NCBI GenBank assembly: GCA_965658615.1
Contig: CBFHSX010000007.1
Span: forward strand, 1 to 54,354
DNA: 54,354 bases
Direction: 5' to 3'
Origin: UBA8337 sp965658615
GTDB lineage: Bacteria; Pseudomonadota; Alphaproteobacteria; RS24
Below the pieces are notes generated by a model. That model was given only the letters and a program-made list of their open reading frames with translations, was not told the DNA's origin and made no database searches. Each line of letters begins with the position of its first letter. Positions within the stretch are counted from its first letter, which is position 1. Shown piece by piece: positions 1-7,639 of this stretch. Position numbers and translations under genes: made by a program.

Positions 1-266
1 CGCGCTTTGCCGCCCATACCGATGCGCAGCCGATTTGGCTGACGGCGGATGATGAGACAACGAATGACGCCAATGTGCTGTTTCTGGTCGATGGCGCGGC
101 GCGCGACGCCATTGACGCGTTTCAGCGTATCGTCTTCATGTTTGACGGCCGCGACGAGGAAAGCCTGGCAAAAGCCCGCCGCCATTGGGCCGGGCTGAAA
201 GATAGCGGCCACGCGCTGACCTATTGGCAGCAAAGCCCGGAAGGCAAGTGGGAACAAAAAGCTTGA
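1..266 (+). CDS. holC: DNA polymerase III chi subunit, C-terminal part (5' end outside window)
   Basis: Open from the window edge (first full codon at nt 3) to TGA at 264-266, giving the last 87 residues. The visible stretch has the chi-family pattern: a PIWLTADDE segment, then NDANVLFLVDGA, and a C-terminal LTYWQQSPEGKWEQKA tail. The Chi subunit bridges the clamp-loader complex (through psi where present) and the C-terminal tail of SSB. In alphaproteobacteria holC commonly lies just upstream of ndk, as here. The N-terminal half and the start are not in the window, so completeness cannot be judged. Confidence 0.8.
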   Translation, partial: RFAAHTDAQPIWLTADDETTNDANVLFLVDGAARDAIDAFQRIVFMFDGRDEESLAKARRHWAGLKDSGHALTYWQQSPEGKWEQKA

Positions 267-319
267 TACCGGCATGATGCAAGCATGATGAAAGCATTGG
301 CATAAACGCCCGCAGGAGC

Positions 320-348
320 TTGCACTTGGCTGCAAGCCCGCCTATAAG
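320..348 (+). promoter_or_regulatory. Candidate ndk promoter with overlapping inverted repeat
   Basis: TTGCAC at 320-325, a 17-nt spacer, and TATAAG at 343-348 form a good sigma-70-type promoter with a predicted start near 355, about 25 nt before the ndk ATG. A perfect 7-bp inverted repeat, GCTTGCA/TGCAAGC (318-324 and 331-337, 6-nt loop), covers the -35 box and could be an operator; it lacks a T-run, so it is not a normal terminator for holC. A near-direct repeat, GCATGATG, at 272-279 and 283-290 lies just upstream. Based on sequence pattern only. Confidence 0.5.
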
Positions 349-379
349 ACCCTCAGTTTAACCCAAATGAGGATCTCCC

Positions 380-802
380 ATGGCTCTTGAGCGTACTTTT
401 TCGATTATCAAACCCGATGCCACCAAGCGCAATCTGACCGGTAAAATCATTGACCGGTTTGAGAGCAATGGTCTGCGCATTATTGCTTCCAAGCGTATTC
501 ACATGACGCGCGAGCAGGCCGGTGACTTTTACGGCGTGCATAAAGAGCGTCCTTTTTACAATGATCTGGTCGACTTCATGATTTCCGGCCCGGTGGTTGT
601 GCAGGTTCTGGAAGGCGAGAACGCGATTGCCAAAAACCGCGAAATTATGGGCGCCACCAATCCGGCCGAAGCCGATGAGGGCACCATCCGCAAGGATTTC
701 GCCGAAAGCATTGACGCCAATTCCGTGCACGGTTCCGACGCCCCGGAAACCGCTGCCGAAGAGATTAAATTCTTCTTCTCAGATGATGAATTGGTCGGCT
801 AA
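380..802 (+). CDS. ndk: Nucleoside diphosphate kinase
   Basis: This 140-residue protein is standard family length. It transfers the gamma phosphate of NTPs to NDPs through a phosphohistidine intermediate, keeping nucleotide pools balanced in the cytoplasm. The whole NDK fold is recognisable: RTFSIIKPDA at the N-terminus, the Kpn-loop region (residues 90-115), and NSVHGSD with the phospho-acceptor histidine at residue 117. The ATG at 380 is preceded by a TGAGGA ribosome-binding site at 368-373. The gene has its own likely promoter and ends in a strong hairpin terminator that extends into the convergent purN gene. Confidence 0.97.
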   Translation: MALERTFSIIKPDATKRNLTGKIIDRFESNGLRIIASKRIHMTREQAGDFYGVHKERPFYNDLVDFMISGPVVVQVLEGENAIAKNREIMGATNPAEADEGTIRKDFAESIDANSVHGSDAPETAAEEIKFFFSDDELVG

Positions 803-820
803 TCAAAGCCAAAGTTTCTG

Positions 821-859
821 AAAATGGCGGGGCTGCTAGGCAGTGCCCGCCATTTTTTT
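821..859 (+). terminator. Intrinsic terminator of ndk, embedded in the 3' end of purN
   Basis: AAAATGGCGGG (821-831) pairs perfectly with CCCGCCATTTT (846-856) around a 14-nt loop and is followed by a run of seven T (853-859). This is a textbook Rho-independent terminator for ndk. Its downstream arm and T-run are also purN coding sequence: read on the minus strand they encode the last residues KKMAGTA before the TAG at 836-838. On the minus strand the A-run at 821-824 becomes a short U-tract, so the element may work for both converging genes. Confidence 0.8.
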
Positions 860-1417
860 CAGCACAATATCGAGCGCTTGCTGATAGGCGATATGCTCTT
901 GTTCGAGCACACGGGCGGCGAGCGTTTCCGGCGTGTCGTCAGCCATAATCGGCACGCGCTTTTGCACAATGATCGGACCGTCATCCATTTCGGGCCGCAT
1001 ATAATGTACTGAACAACCGGCCTCTTTATCACCCGCCTCAATGGCGCGTTGATGCGTGCGCAGGCCTTTATATTTGGGTAGAAGCGAGGGGTGGATATTG
1101 ATGATGCGGCCGCGCCAGCTATCGACAAAATCTGCCGTCAGCAGGCGCATGAATCCGGCGCAGCAAATCAACTCAATATTGGCGGCGCGCAGTTTTTCAT
1201 CCAGCGCGGCGTCAAAATCGGCACGTGTCTCAAATTCTGTATGGTTGATAGCGTGGGCGGCCACGCCGATCGAGGCGCAATAGTCCAGCCCGTTTGCATC
1301 GGGGCGATTGGTCAGACCCAGCACAAAGCTTGCCGGCACATCGTCGCGCGCCATGTGCTCGGCCAGTCTGCGCATATTGCTGCCGCGTCCTGAAAACAAA
1401 ACCGCGACACGCTTCAT
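836..1417 (-). CDS. purN: Phosphoribosylglycinamide formyltransferase (GART)
   Basis: This 193-residue enzyme uses 10-formyl-THF to formylate glycinamide ribonucleotide, the third step of purine synthesis. Motifs seen: SGRGSNMRRL (9-18) for the phosphate-binding loop, NIHPSLLPKYKGL with N107 and H109, and the D145 region of MRPEMDDGPII; these match the family catalytic Asn/His/Asp. Its ATG (1417-1415) overlaps the purM TGA in an ATGA (1414-1417), so it is translationally coupled to purM. The last codons double as part of the ndk terminator. Confidence 0.96.
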   Translation of the reverse strand: MKRVAVLFSGRGSNMRRLAEHMARDDVPASFVLGLTNRPDANGLDYCASIGVAAHAINHTEFETRADFDAALDEKLRAANIELICCAGFMRLLTADFVDSWRGRIINIHPSLLPKYKGLRTHQRAIEAGDKEAGCSVHYMRPEMDDGPIIVQKRVPIMADDTPETLAARVLEQEHIAYQQALDIVLKKMAGTA

Positions 1418-2481
1418 ATGGTGATGTTTCCCGAAAACGTCACCGCGTCACTCTCGCGCTCGGTAATCGTACCAATGGGGATGACCGTTTCGCCCTGCGC
1501 CGCCATCAGCGCCATTGTGTCGGCCACAACCGACACGGGCACAATCACGGCCATGCCAATGCCGCAATTAAACGTGCGCAGCATTTCGGTTTGGTCAATA
1601 TTGCCGGCATCTTGCAGCCATTGGAAAACCATCGGCATTTTCCACGCCGTCAAATCAATATGCGCCGCCAAATGATCATCCAGCACGCGCGGCAGGTTTT
1701 CTTGAAAGCCGCCGCCGGTAATATGCACCAGTCCTTTGATCGGCGCATTGGCGTTGAGCGCGGCCAGCACGGCTTTGACGTAAATCCGTGTCGGTGTCAG
1801 CAGCTCTTCGGCCAGCGTCTTTTCGGCATGGGCCGGGGAGGGCGCATGCCAATCGAGTTCTTCGGCCTCGACCAGACGCCGCACCAGCGAAAAACCGTTG
1901 GAATGGATGCCATTGGAGGTTAGTCCGAGAATGACATCGCCTGCGGCAATGTCTTTTTTCGGCAGGATTTTGCGCCGCTCTACCGCGCCGACCGAAAAGC
2001 CTGCCAAATCATAATCGCCGGCCGCATACATGCCCGGCATTTCTGCCGTTTCGCCGCCAATCAGCGCGCAATTGGCCTGCCGACACCCCTCGGCAATGCC
2101 GGCGATCACATCGGTCGCGGCATCAACATCGAGCTTGCCGGAGGCAAAATAATCGAGAAAAAATAGCGGCTCGGCGCCTTGCACGATCAGGTCATTGACG
2201 CACATGGCGACCAAATCAATACCGACCGTGTCGTGCTTATCGGCTTGAATGGCGATTTTCAGCTTGGTGCCGACACCGTCATTGGCGGCGACCAGCACCG
2301 GGTCGTCAAATTTACATGCCGCCAAATCGAACAGCCCGCCAAAGCCCCCGAGATCGACATCAGCGCCGGTGCGGCGCGTCGATTTGGCCAGAGGCGCAAT
2401 GCGCTTCACCAGGTCATTACCGGCTTCAATATCCACCCCGGCATCGGCGTAGGTGAGGGGCGTTTTATCTGTGTCGGACAT
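1414..2481 (-). CDS. purM: Phosphoribosylformylglycinamidine cyclo-ligase (AIR synthetase)
   Basis: PurM closes the imidazole ring, converting FGAM to AIR with ATP. The PurM fold shows as TYADAGVDIEAGN at the N-terminus, the glycine-rich VGTKLKIA segment, GGETAEMPGMY and the late HITGGGFQENLPR. I place the start at the ATG at 2481 (MSDTDKTPL, 355 residues), which matches the usual N-terminus; the frame stays open upstream to about 2568 and a second ATG lies at 2496. Neither start has a clear Shine-Dalgarno. purN follows with a 4-nt overlap. The gene is divergent from the DUF2066 gene across 140 bp. Confidence 0.94.
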   Translation of the reverse strand: MSDTDKTPLTYADAGVDIEAGNDLVKRIAPLAKSTRRTGADVDLGGFGGLFDLAACKFDDPVLVAANDGVGTKLKIAIQADKHDTVGIDLVAMCVNDLIVQGAEPLFFLDYFASGKLDVDAATDVIAGIAEGCRQANCALIGGETAEMPGMYAAGDYDLAGFSVGAVERRKILPKKDIAAGDVILGLTSNGIHSNGFSLVRRLVEAEELDWHAPSPAHAEKTLAEELLTPTRIYVKAVLAALNANAPIKGLVHITGGGFQENLPRVLDDHLAAHIDLTAWKMPMVFQWLQDAGNIDQTEMLRTFNCGIGMAVIVPVSVVADTMALMAAQGETVIPIGTITERESDAVTFSGNITI

Positions 2482-2586
2482 GGGGCAGCAACTCATCGCT
2501 AAATGGGGGCCGCGGGAATCGGCCTGTCTTGCCACAAAATAGCCTGCATCCTCGTTAAAGTAACGCAATAATTGGCTGATAATTGA

Positions 2587-2615
2587 TTGCGGTTGGGGAA
2601 AGGCCGCGTTAGGTT
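2587..2615 (+). promoter_or_regulatory. Weak candidate promoter for the DUF2066-perM-hdaA operon
   Basis: TTGCGG (2587-2592), 17-nt spacer, TAGGTT (2610-2615). If used, transcription would begin at about 2622, the A of the first ATG, giving a leaderless mRNA. The -10 hexamer is a poor match, so this is tentative. Confidence 0.25.
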
Positions 2616-2621
2616 GCGCGC

Positions 2622-3692
2622 ATGAGCAGATTTACCCTTATCGGGCTTATTGTTTTCGGGCTTTTCAGCACACCGGTGCAGGCCGGAAGCGTGTTTGAAG
2701 TGGCCAAAATCAAGGTCGATGCCAGCGCCGCATCGACCACGCAGGCGCGCGCCAATGCGCTGCGCCAAGGGCAAATGCAAGCGCTCTCCATCGCCATGCG
2801 GCGTCTGGTAAAACAAGAGGAATGGGATTTGCTGCCCGACCTCGCCACATTGGATATTGAGGATTTGGTCGAGGGCTTCCGGGTCTCAAATGAGAAGACC
2901 GGCCCCGGCCGTTATCTGGCGACACTATCCGTGCAGTTTAAACCTGTGCCCTTGCGTAATTTGCTACGCCAATATGGTGTCGCCGTCACCGAGGCGCAAA
3001 GTCGTCCGGCGCTGCTCCTGCCGGTGCTGGAGGATTTACAAGGCCTGCAAGCTTGGGGCGAGCACTGGTGGCAAAATAATTGGCTGGCGCATGATATTGA
3101 GAACAATCCGGCGCCGTTGCTGCTGCCGCTCGGCGATTTGGAGGATACGGTGCTGGCCAGTGCCGAGGATATTCTGATCGGCGACCCCGAAAAGCTGCAA
3201 GCGCTCAATCTGCGTTATGGCACGGATACGGTGGTTGTCGTGCATGCTTTGGCCGATATTGACGGCCAGCTGGGTGTGACGGCGTATATTTTCGGCGCTG
3301 AGGAAAGCGATGTAATCGTCAAAACCTATCGCACCGGGGCTGCGCATGACGAGATAGGTGCGGTCGCCGTGGCTGATATTGCCTCGGTGCTGGCCGAGCG
3401 TTGGAAATCCATTGCCGCCGTGGCCTCGGACGAAATGCAAATACTGCAAGTGCGCGCCAGCTATGCCGATCTGGCCGGTTGGACATCGATCTTGGAATTG
3501 GTCAATGAGGCCGATTTGGTGCGCAATGTCACGATTGTCGAATTGACCGGTGATTACGCCTATATTGATTTGGCCTATATCGGATCGATCGGGCAATTGG
3601 GTGGCAATCTCGACCAACGCGGCTTGCTGTTGAGCGAAAACACGGACGGTAGCTGGGGACTGAGCGCCGCTGCGCAGGAGGTGCTGCCATGA
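2622..3692 (+). CDS. DUF2066 domain-containing exported protein
   Basis: The 356-residue product begins with a clear signal peptide (hydrophobic residues 5-17, likely cleavage after VQA at about residue 21), followed by the DUF2066 pattern VAKIKVDASAAS...ARANALRQGQMQAL...RRLV and LVEGFRVSNEKTGPGRYLATLSVQF. The family has no established function; a periplasmic location is inferred from the signal. The ATGA overlap with the permease gene (3689-3692) and the tight link to hdaA are typical of alphaproteobacteria and suggest cotranscription. There is no obvious Shine-Dalgarno before the ATG. Confidence 0.85.
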   Translation: MSRFTLIGLIVFGLFSTPVQAGSVFEVAKIKVDASAASTTQARANALRQGQMQALSIAMRRLVKQEEWDLLPDLATLDIEDLVEGFRVSNEKTGPGRYLATLSVQFKPVPLRNLLRQYGVAVTEAQSRPALLLPVLEDLQGLQAWGEHWWQNNWLAHDIENNPAPLLLPLGDLEDTVLASAEDILIGDPEKLQALNLRYGTDTVVVVHALADIDGQLGVTAYIFGAEESDVIVKTYRTGAAHDEIGAVAVADIASVLAERWKSIAAVASDEMQILQVRASYADLAGWTSILELVNEADLVRNVTIVELTGDYAYIDLAYIGSIGQLGGNLDQRGLLLSENTDGSWGLSAAAQEVLP

Positions 3693-4723
3693 TCCAAATC
3701 CGTTTGGCGCATGTATTTATCGTCGCCGGCATTTTTGTGCTGGCCTATATGCTGAGCGCGCTGTCGTCAATTATTCTGCCTTTTGTGCTGGGCTTTGCAC
3801 TGGCTTATTTTCTCGACCCGCTGGCCGATAAGCTCGAAGCGATTGGCGTGCGGCGCAGTCTGGCGACATTGACCATCACCTTTATTGTGGCGCTGGGGCT
3901 GTTGCCCGTGGTGATTTTCGGCCTGCCTGCATTGGCCGGACAAATTACCGGATTGGTTGCCAGCCTGCCGGGTTATTTGTCGGAAATGCAAGCTTGGCTG
4001 GCCATGCAAAACCTTGATGACGGGCAGGCGGAAATCGTCAATTCGCTCAGCGATGCGCTGCTGGGCGGCCTGCAAGCGACAGCGTCGGGCCTGTTGCTGA
4101 GCGGCCTGTCACTTTTGAATGTCATCAGCCTGATTTTTATCACACCGATTGTCGCCGTCTATATGCTGAACGACTGGGACCGCATGGTGGCGCAGGTTGA
4201 CCATTTGCTGCCCGATGAGCACACGGATACGGTGCGCGAGCTGGCGCGCCAAATCGACGAGACGCTGGGCGGCTTTGCGCGCGGGCAAAGCCTTGTCTGT
4301 CTGGCTTTGGGCACGATTTACGCCGCCGGTCTTTGGGTTATCGGTCTGGAAAGCGCGATTATTGTCGGGCTGCTGGCCGGTTTGGTCAGCTTTATGCCCT
4401 ATGTCGGCGCGGCCTTTGGTATGATGCTGGCCGGGGCTTTGGGGCTTGGCCAGTTTGGTTTTGAGTGGTGGCCATTTGTGCAAATGGCTGTGGTGTTCGC
4501 TTTCGGACAATTTATCGAGGGTAATTTCCTGACGCCGCGTCTGGTCGGGGATCGCGTGAAATTGCATCCGGTCTGGATTATTTTCGCCCTGCTGGCCATG
4601 GGCACTTTATTCGGCTTTCTCGGCCTGCTGCTGGCTGTGCCGATTGCCGCCATTATCGGTGTGCTGGTGCGCCATGGCGTGACGCTCTATGCGCGCGATT
4701 ATGTAAAGCGCATCGATGACTGA
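3689..4723 (+). CDS. perM: AI-2E/PerM-family membrane permease
   Basis: This 344-residue polytopic membrane protein begins with a hydrophobic pair (about residues 6-41) ending in LGFALAYFLDPLADKLEAIGVRRSLATLTI, the hallmark N-terminus of the AI-2E transporter/PerM family. A soluble middle loop (about 90-200) is followed by several C-terminal segments with the conserved FIEGNFLTPRLVGDRVKLHP (residues 271-290) and a late LFGFLGLLLAVPIAA. Members have been linked to AI-2 export or sodium/proton exchange; the substrate here is unknown. It overlaps DUF2066 by 4 nt and hdaA by 8 nt, so the three genes are probably coupled. Confidence 0.88.
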   Translation: MIQIRLAHVFIVAGIFVLAYMLSALSSIILPFVLGFALAYFLDPLADKLEAIGVRRSLATLTITFIVALGLLPVVIFGLPALAGQITGLVASLPGYLSEMQAWLAMQNLDDGQAEIVNSLSDALLGGLQATASGLLLSGLSLLNVISLIFITPIVAVYMLNDWDRMVAQVDHLLPDEHTDTVRELARQIDETLGGFARGQSLVCLALGTIYAAGLWVIGLESAIIVGLLAGLVSFMPYVGAAFGMMLAGALGLGQFGFEWWPFVQMAVVFAFGQFIEGNFLTPRLVGDRVKLHPVWIIFALLAMGTLFGFLGLLLAVPIAAIIGVLVRHGVTLYARDYVKRIDD

Positions 4724-5417
4724 GCAATTGGTGTTCGACCTGCCGCAGCGTGTGGCATTGGGGCGCGATGCATTTTTGCTGGCCGAAAGCAATGCCGAAG
4801 CGGTGGCTCTGATTGACGGTTTCGCTGCTTGGCAACAGCCGGTGCAATGGATTTACGGCCCGGCCGGCAGCGGCAAAAGCCATTTGGCGGCGGTGCTGGC
4901 CAATCAATTATGTGCCTTGATTATGGCCGCCCCGACACTGCATGCTGAACCACAAATTGCCAATATTTTGGCCGGCAATATAGCCGCCGATTTGCTGATT
5001 ATTGACGGCTTGGATGCTCTGTCCGGTGACGGCGAAGAGACGCTGTTTCATCTGCTCAACCAAGCCCGTCATGGCGGTGTGCCGCTGCTGCTTTTATCGC
5101 GCGCGCCTGCTGCGCGCCTTGACATTGCTTTGCCCGATTTGGCCTCACGTCTCAAGGCTGTGCCGGCTGTGGCACTGGGCGCGCCATGCGATGATTTGGT
5201 GGTCGGGCTGATCGGCAAATTATTCGCCGATCGGCAGATAAAGCCTGAGCCGCGGGTGATTGATTATTTGCTGCCGCGCATTGACCGCGATTACCAGGCC
5301 ATGGGCCGTTTGGTGACGGCCATTGACGCGGCCGCCTTGGCCGCGCAGCGCGCCGTCACCGTGCCGCTTGTGACGAAAGTGCTGGCCCGTCACAGTTTCG
5401 TAACAGATGAGGATTAA
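4716..5417 (+). CDS. hdaA: DnaA-related regulator HdaA (regulatory inactivation of DnaA)
   Basis: This 233-residue AAA+ protein lacks DnaA's DNA-binding domain IV, as Hda/HdaA proteins do. EQLVFDLP at residues 3-10 resembles the clamp-binding pentapeptide that lets Hda sit on DnaN. Walker A is GPAGSGKS (48-55); Walker B is LLIIDGLD (93-100), where the usual second acidic residue is glycine. LPDLASRL carries the expected arginine-finger position and RIDRDYQAMGRLV is the sensor II region. HdaA with loaded clamps stimulates ATP hydrolysis by DnaA, limiting re-initiation. It overlaps perM by 8 nt. Confidence 0.87.
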   Translation: MTEQLVFDLPQRVALGRDAFLLAESNAEAVALIDGFAAWQQPVQWIYGPAGSGKSHLAAVLANQLCALIMAAPTLHAEPQIANILAGNIAADLLIIDGLDALSGDGEETLFHLLNQARHGGVPLLLLSRAPAARLDIALPDLASRLKAVPAVALGAPCDDLVVGLIGKLFADRQIKPEPRVIDYLLPRIDRDYQAMGRLVTAIDAAALAAQRAVTVPLVTKVLARHSFVTDED

Positions 5418-5446
5418 CCCTCAGATGTTTTCTGTTAAGGTAGCTT

Positions 5447-7639
5447 ATGTCGAAAAATATTAAAGTTCTCACTAAAACCAAATTTGATAAGGCCGATTTG
5501 CCGGAAGAGCTGTTGGGCTTTACGTGCGCCGAGCGTTTTATCAATCGCGAAATTTCGTGGCTGTCGTTTAACCAGCGCGTGTTGGAGGAAGCTTCGAATA
5601 CCAATCATCCGGTGCTGGAGCGGCTGCGTTTCCTGTCAATCTCGGCCAGTAATTTGGACGAGTTTTTCATGGTGCGCGTCGCCGGTCTGGTCGGTCAAAC
5701 CAAGGCCGGTGTCGAAGTGCCGAGCCAGGAAGGGTTGTCGCCGGTTGAGCAATTGGCGCGCATCACCGATCGTGCCAATGCACTAATGGCCGAGCAGCAA
5801 CATGTCTGGCGGCAATTGGTCGAGGATATGAAGCAGGCCAATATTCTGGTGTGCGAGGCGGATGATTTGTCTGAGACGCAAATGGCGTGGCTGGAGGATT
5901 ATTTCCTCGACCAAGTTTTACCGGTGCTGACGCCGCTGGCGATTGATCCGGCGCATCCTTTTCCGTTTGTGCCCAATTTGGGGATTGCGCTGGCGCTGGA
6001 ATTATCGCGCCGCAGCGATGCCAATCACATGAACGCGCTGCTGCTCATCCCGCAACAGCTTGACCGTTTCATCCGCCTGCCCGATGCGGGCAGGGAGGGT
6101 GTGCAATTGGTGCGGCTCGAGACGCTTATCTCCGTCTTCAGCGAGCGCATTTTCCCGGGCTATGAAGTGCTCGGCAAAGGCATGTTCCGGGTTATCCGCG
6201 ATAGCGATATTGAGGTCGAGGAAGAAGCCGAAGATCTGGTGCAGCTTTTTGAAAGCGCGCTGAAACGCCGCCGCCGTGGCTCAGTCATCCGTCTGAAGCT
6301 CGACGCCGATATGCCCGAAAGCCTGCAACGTCTGGTGCGCAAAGAGCTGGCCGTGGCCAAGCGCGGCGTGGTTGAGGTGGACGGGTTGGTCGGGCTTGCC
6401 CAGACCGATGAGATTTACGGGCATGGCGGTTCAGCCTATAAATTCACGCCGTTTTCGGCGCGTTTTCCGGAGCGTATTCGCGAGCATGGGGGCGATTGTT
6501 TTTCCGCCATTGGGGCGAAGGATATTCTGGTCCACCACCCGTATGAAAGTTTCGATGTGGTGGTGCAGTTTTTGCGCCAAGCCGCCGCCGACCCGGATGT
6601 GGTGGCGATTAAGCAGACGCTGTATCGCACAACGGAGGACAGCCCGATTGTCAAAGCGCTCATCGAAGCGGCCGAGTCGGGCAAATCCGTCACTGCTTTG
6701 GTGGAGTTGAAAGCGCGCTTTGACGAGGCGGCGAATATTCGTCTGGCTCGCGATATGGAGCGCGCCGGTGTGCAGGTCGTCTATGGCTTTCTGCAATTGA
6801 AAACCCACGCCAAGGTGAGCCTTGTGGTGCGCCGCGAGGCTGATGCCATGCGGACCTATGTGCATTTGGGTACCGGTAATTATCACCCGCAAAACGCCAA
6901 AATTTATACGGATTTATCGCTGTTCACGTGCAATCGCGATATTGCTTCGGATGCGGCACAAGTATTTAATTTTTTCACCGGCTATGCCGAGCCGGAAAAT
7001 CTCAAATGTCTGGCCATGTCGCCGCAGACGCTGCGCAGCACGCTGATGCAGCATATTGAAGATGAAATGGCGCATGCCGAGGCCGGACGACCGGCGGCGA
7101 TCTGGGCGAAGATGAATTCGTTGGTCGACCCGTTTGTCATTGACGCGCTCTATGCGGCCTCGCAAGCCGGTGTGCAAATCGATTTGGTGGTGCGCGGTAT
7201 ATGCTGTCTGCGCGCCGGGGTTGCCGGGCTGTCGGATAATATTCGCGTGAAATCGATTGTCGGGCGTTTCCTCGAGCATTCGCGCATTGTCTGTTTTGGC
7301 GCCGGTCATGGTCTGCCGTCACCGGAGGCCAAAGTGTTTTTATCATCGGCCGATTGGATGCCGCGCAATCTCAATCGTCGGGTCGAAATCCTGACACCGA
7401 TCCTCAATCCGACCGTGCACGAGCAGGTGCTGGAGCAGATTATGCTGACCAATCTCATCGATAATGAGCAGAGCTGGCACATGCAGCCGGATGGCGAGTA
7501 TCAGCGCATCGCGGCAGATAGTGGTGAAAAGCCGGTCAATGCGCATGGCTATTTCATGACCAATCCAAGCCTTTCGGGGCGCGGCAAGTCGCTCCGTAAA
7601 ACTTTGAAGAAAGCCAAAAAACAGGGCAAATTCGGTTGA
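5447..7639 (+). CDS. ppk: Polyphosphate kinase 1
   Basis: At 730 residues this is full PPK1 length. It reversibly polymerises the gamma phosphate of ATP into polyphosphate. The N-terminal domain opens with FINREISWLSFNQRVLEEA (31-49) and SASNLDEFFMVRVAG; the catalytic phospholipase-D-like domains carry LKTHAKVSLVVRR with H454, aligning with the autophosphorylated histidine of E. coli PPK, and LEHSRIVCFG with H611. VHLGTGNYHPQNAKIYTDLSL (472-492) is also diagnostic. AAGG about 13 nt upstream is a weak ribosome site. The stop TGA (7637-7639) shares its A with the ppx ATG. Confidence 0.97.
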   Translation: MSKNIKVLTKTKFDKADLPEELLGFTCAERFINREISWLSFNQRVLEEASNTNHPVLERLRFLSISASNLDEFFMVRVAGLVGQTKAGVEVPSQEGLSPVEQLARITDRANALMAEQQHVWRQLVEDMKQANILVCEADDLSETQMAWLEDYFLDQVLPVLTPLAIDPAHPFPFVPNLGIALALELSRRSDANHMNALLLIPQQLDRFIRLPDAGREGVQLVRLETLISVFSERIFPGYEVLGKGMFRVIRDSDIEVEEEAEDLVQLFESALKRRRRGSVIRLKLDADMPESLQRLVRKELAVAKRGVVEVDGLVGLAQTDEIYGHGGSAYKFTPFSARFPERIREHGGDCFSAIGAKDILVHHPYESFDVVVQFLRQAAADPDVVAIKQTLYRTTEDSPIVKALIEAAESGKSVTALVELKARFDEAANIRLARDMERAGVQVVYGFLQLKTHAKVSLVVRREADAMRTYVHLGTGNYHPQNAKIYTDLSLFTCNRDIASDAAQVFNFFTGYAEPENLKCLAMSPQTLRSTLMQHIEDEMAHAEAGRPAAIWAKMNSLVDPFVIDALYAASQAGVQIDLVVRGICCLRAGVAGLSDNIRVKSIVGRFLEHSRIVCFGAGHGLPSPEAKVFLSSADWMPRNLNRRVEILTPILNPTVHEQVLEQIMLTNLIDNEQSWHMQPDGEYQRIAADSGEKPVNAHGYFMTNPSLSGRGKSLRKTLKKAKKQGKFG

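Noticed and set aside
2482..2568. N-terminal extension of purM by up to 29 codons
   Set aside because: The added residues do not resemble PurM N-termini, and the 355-residue form has the normal length.
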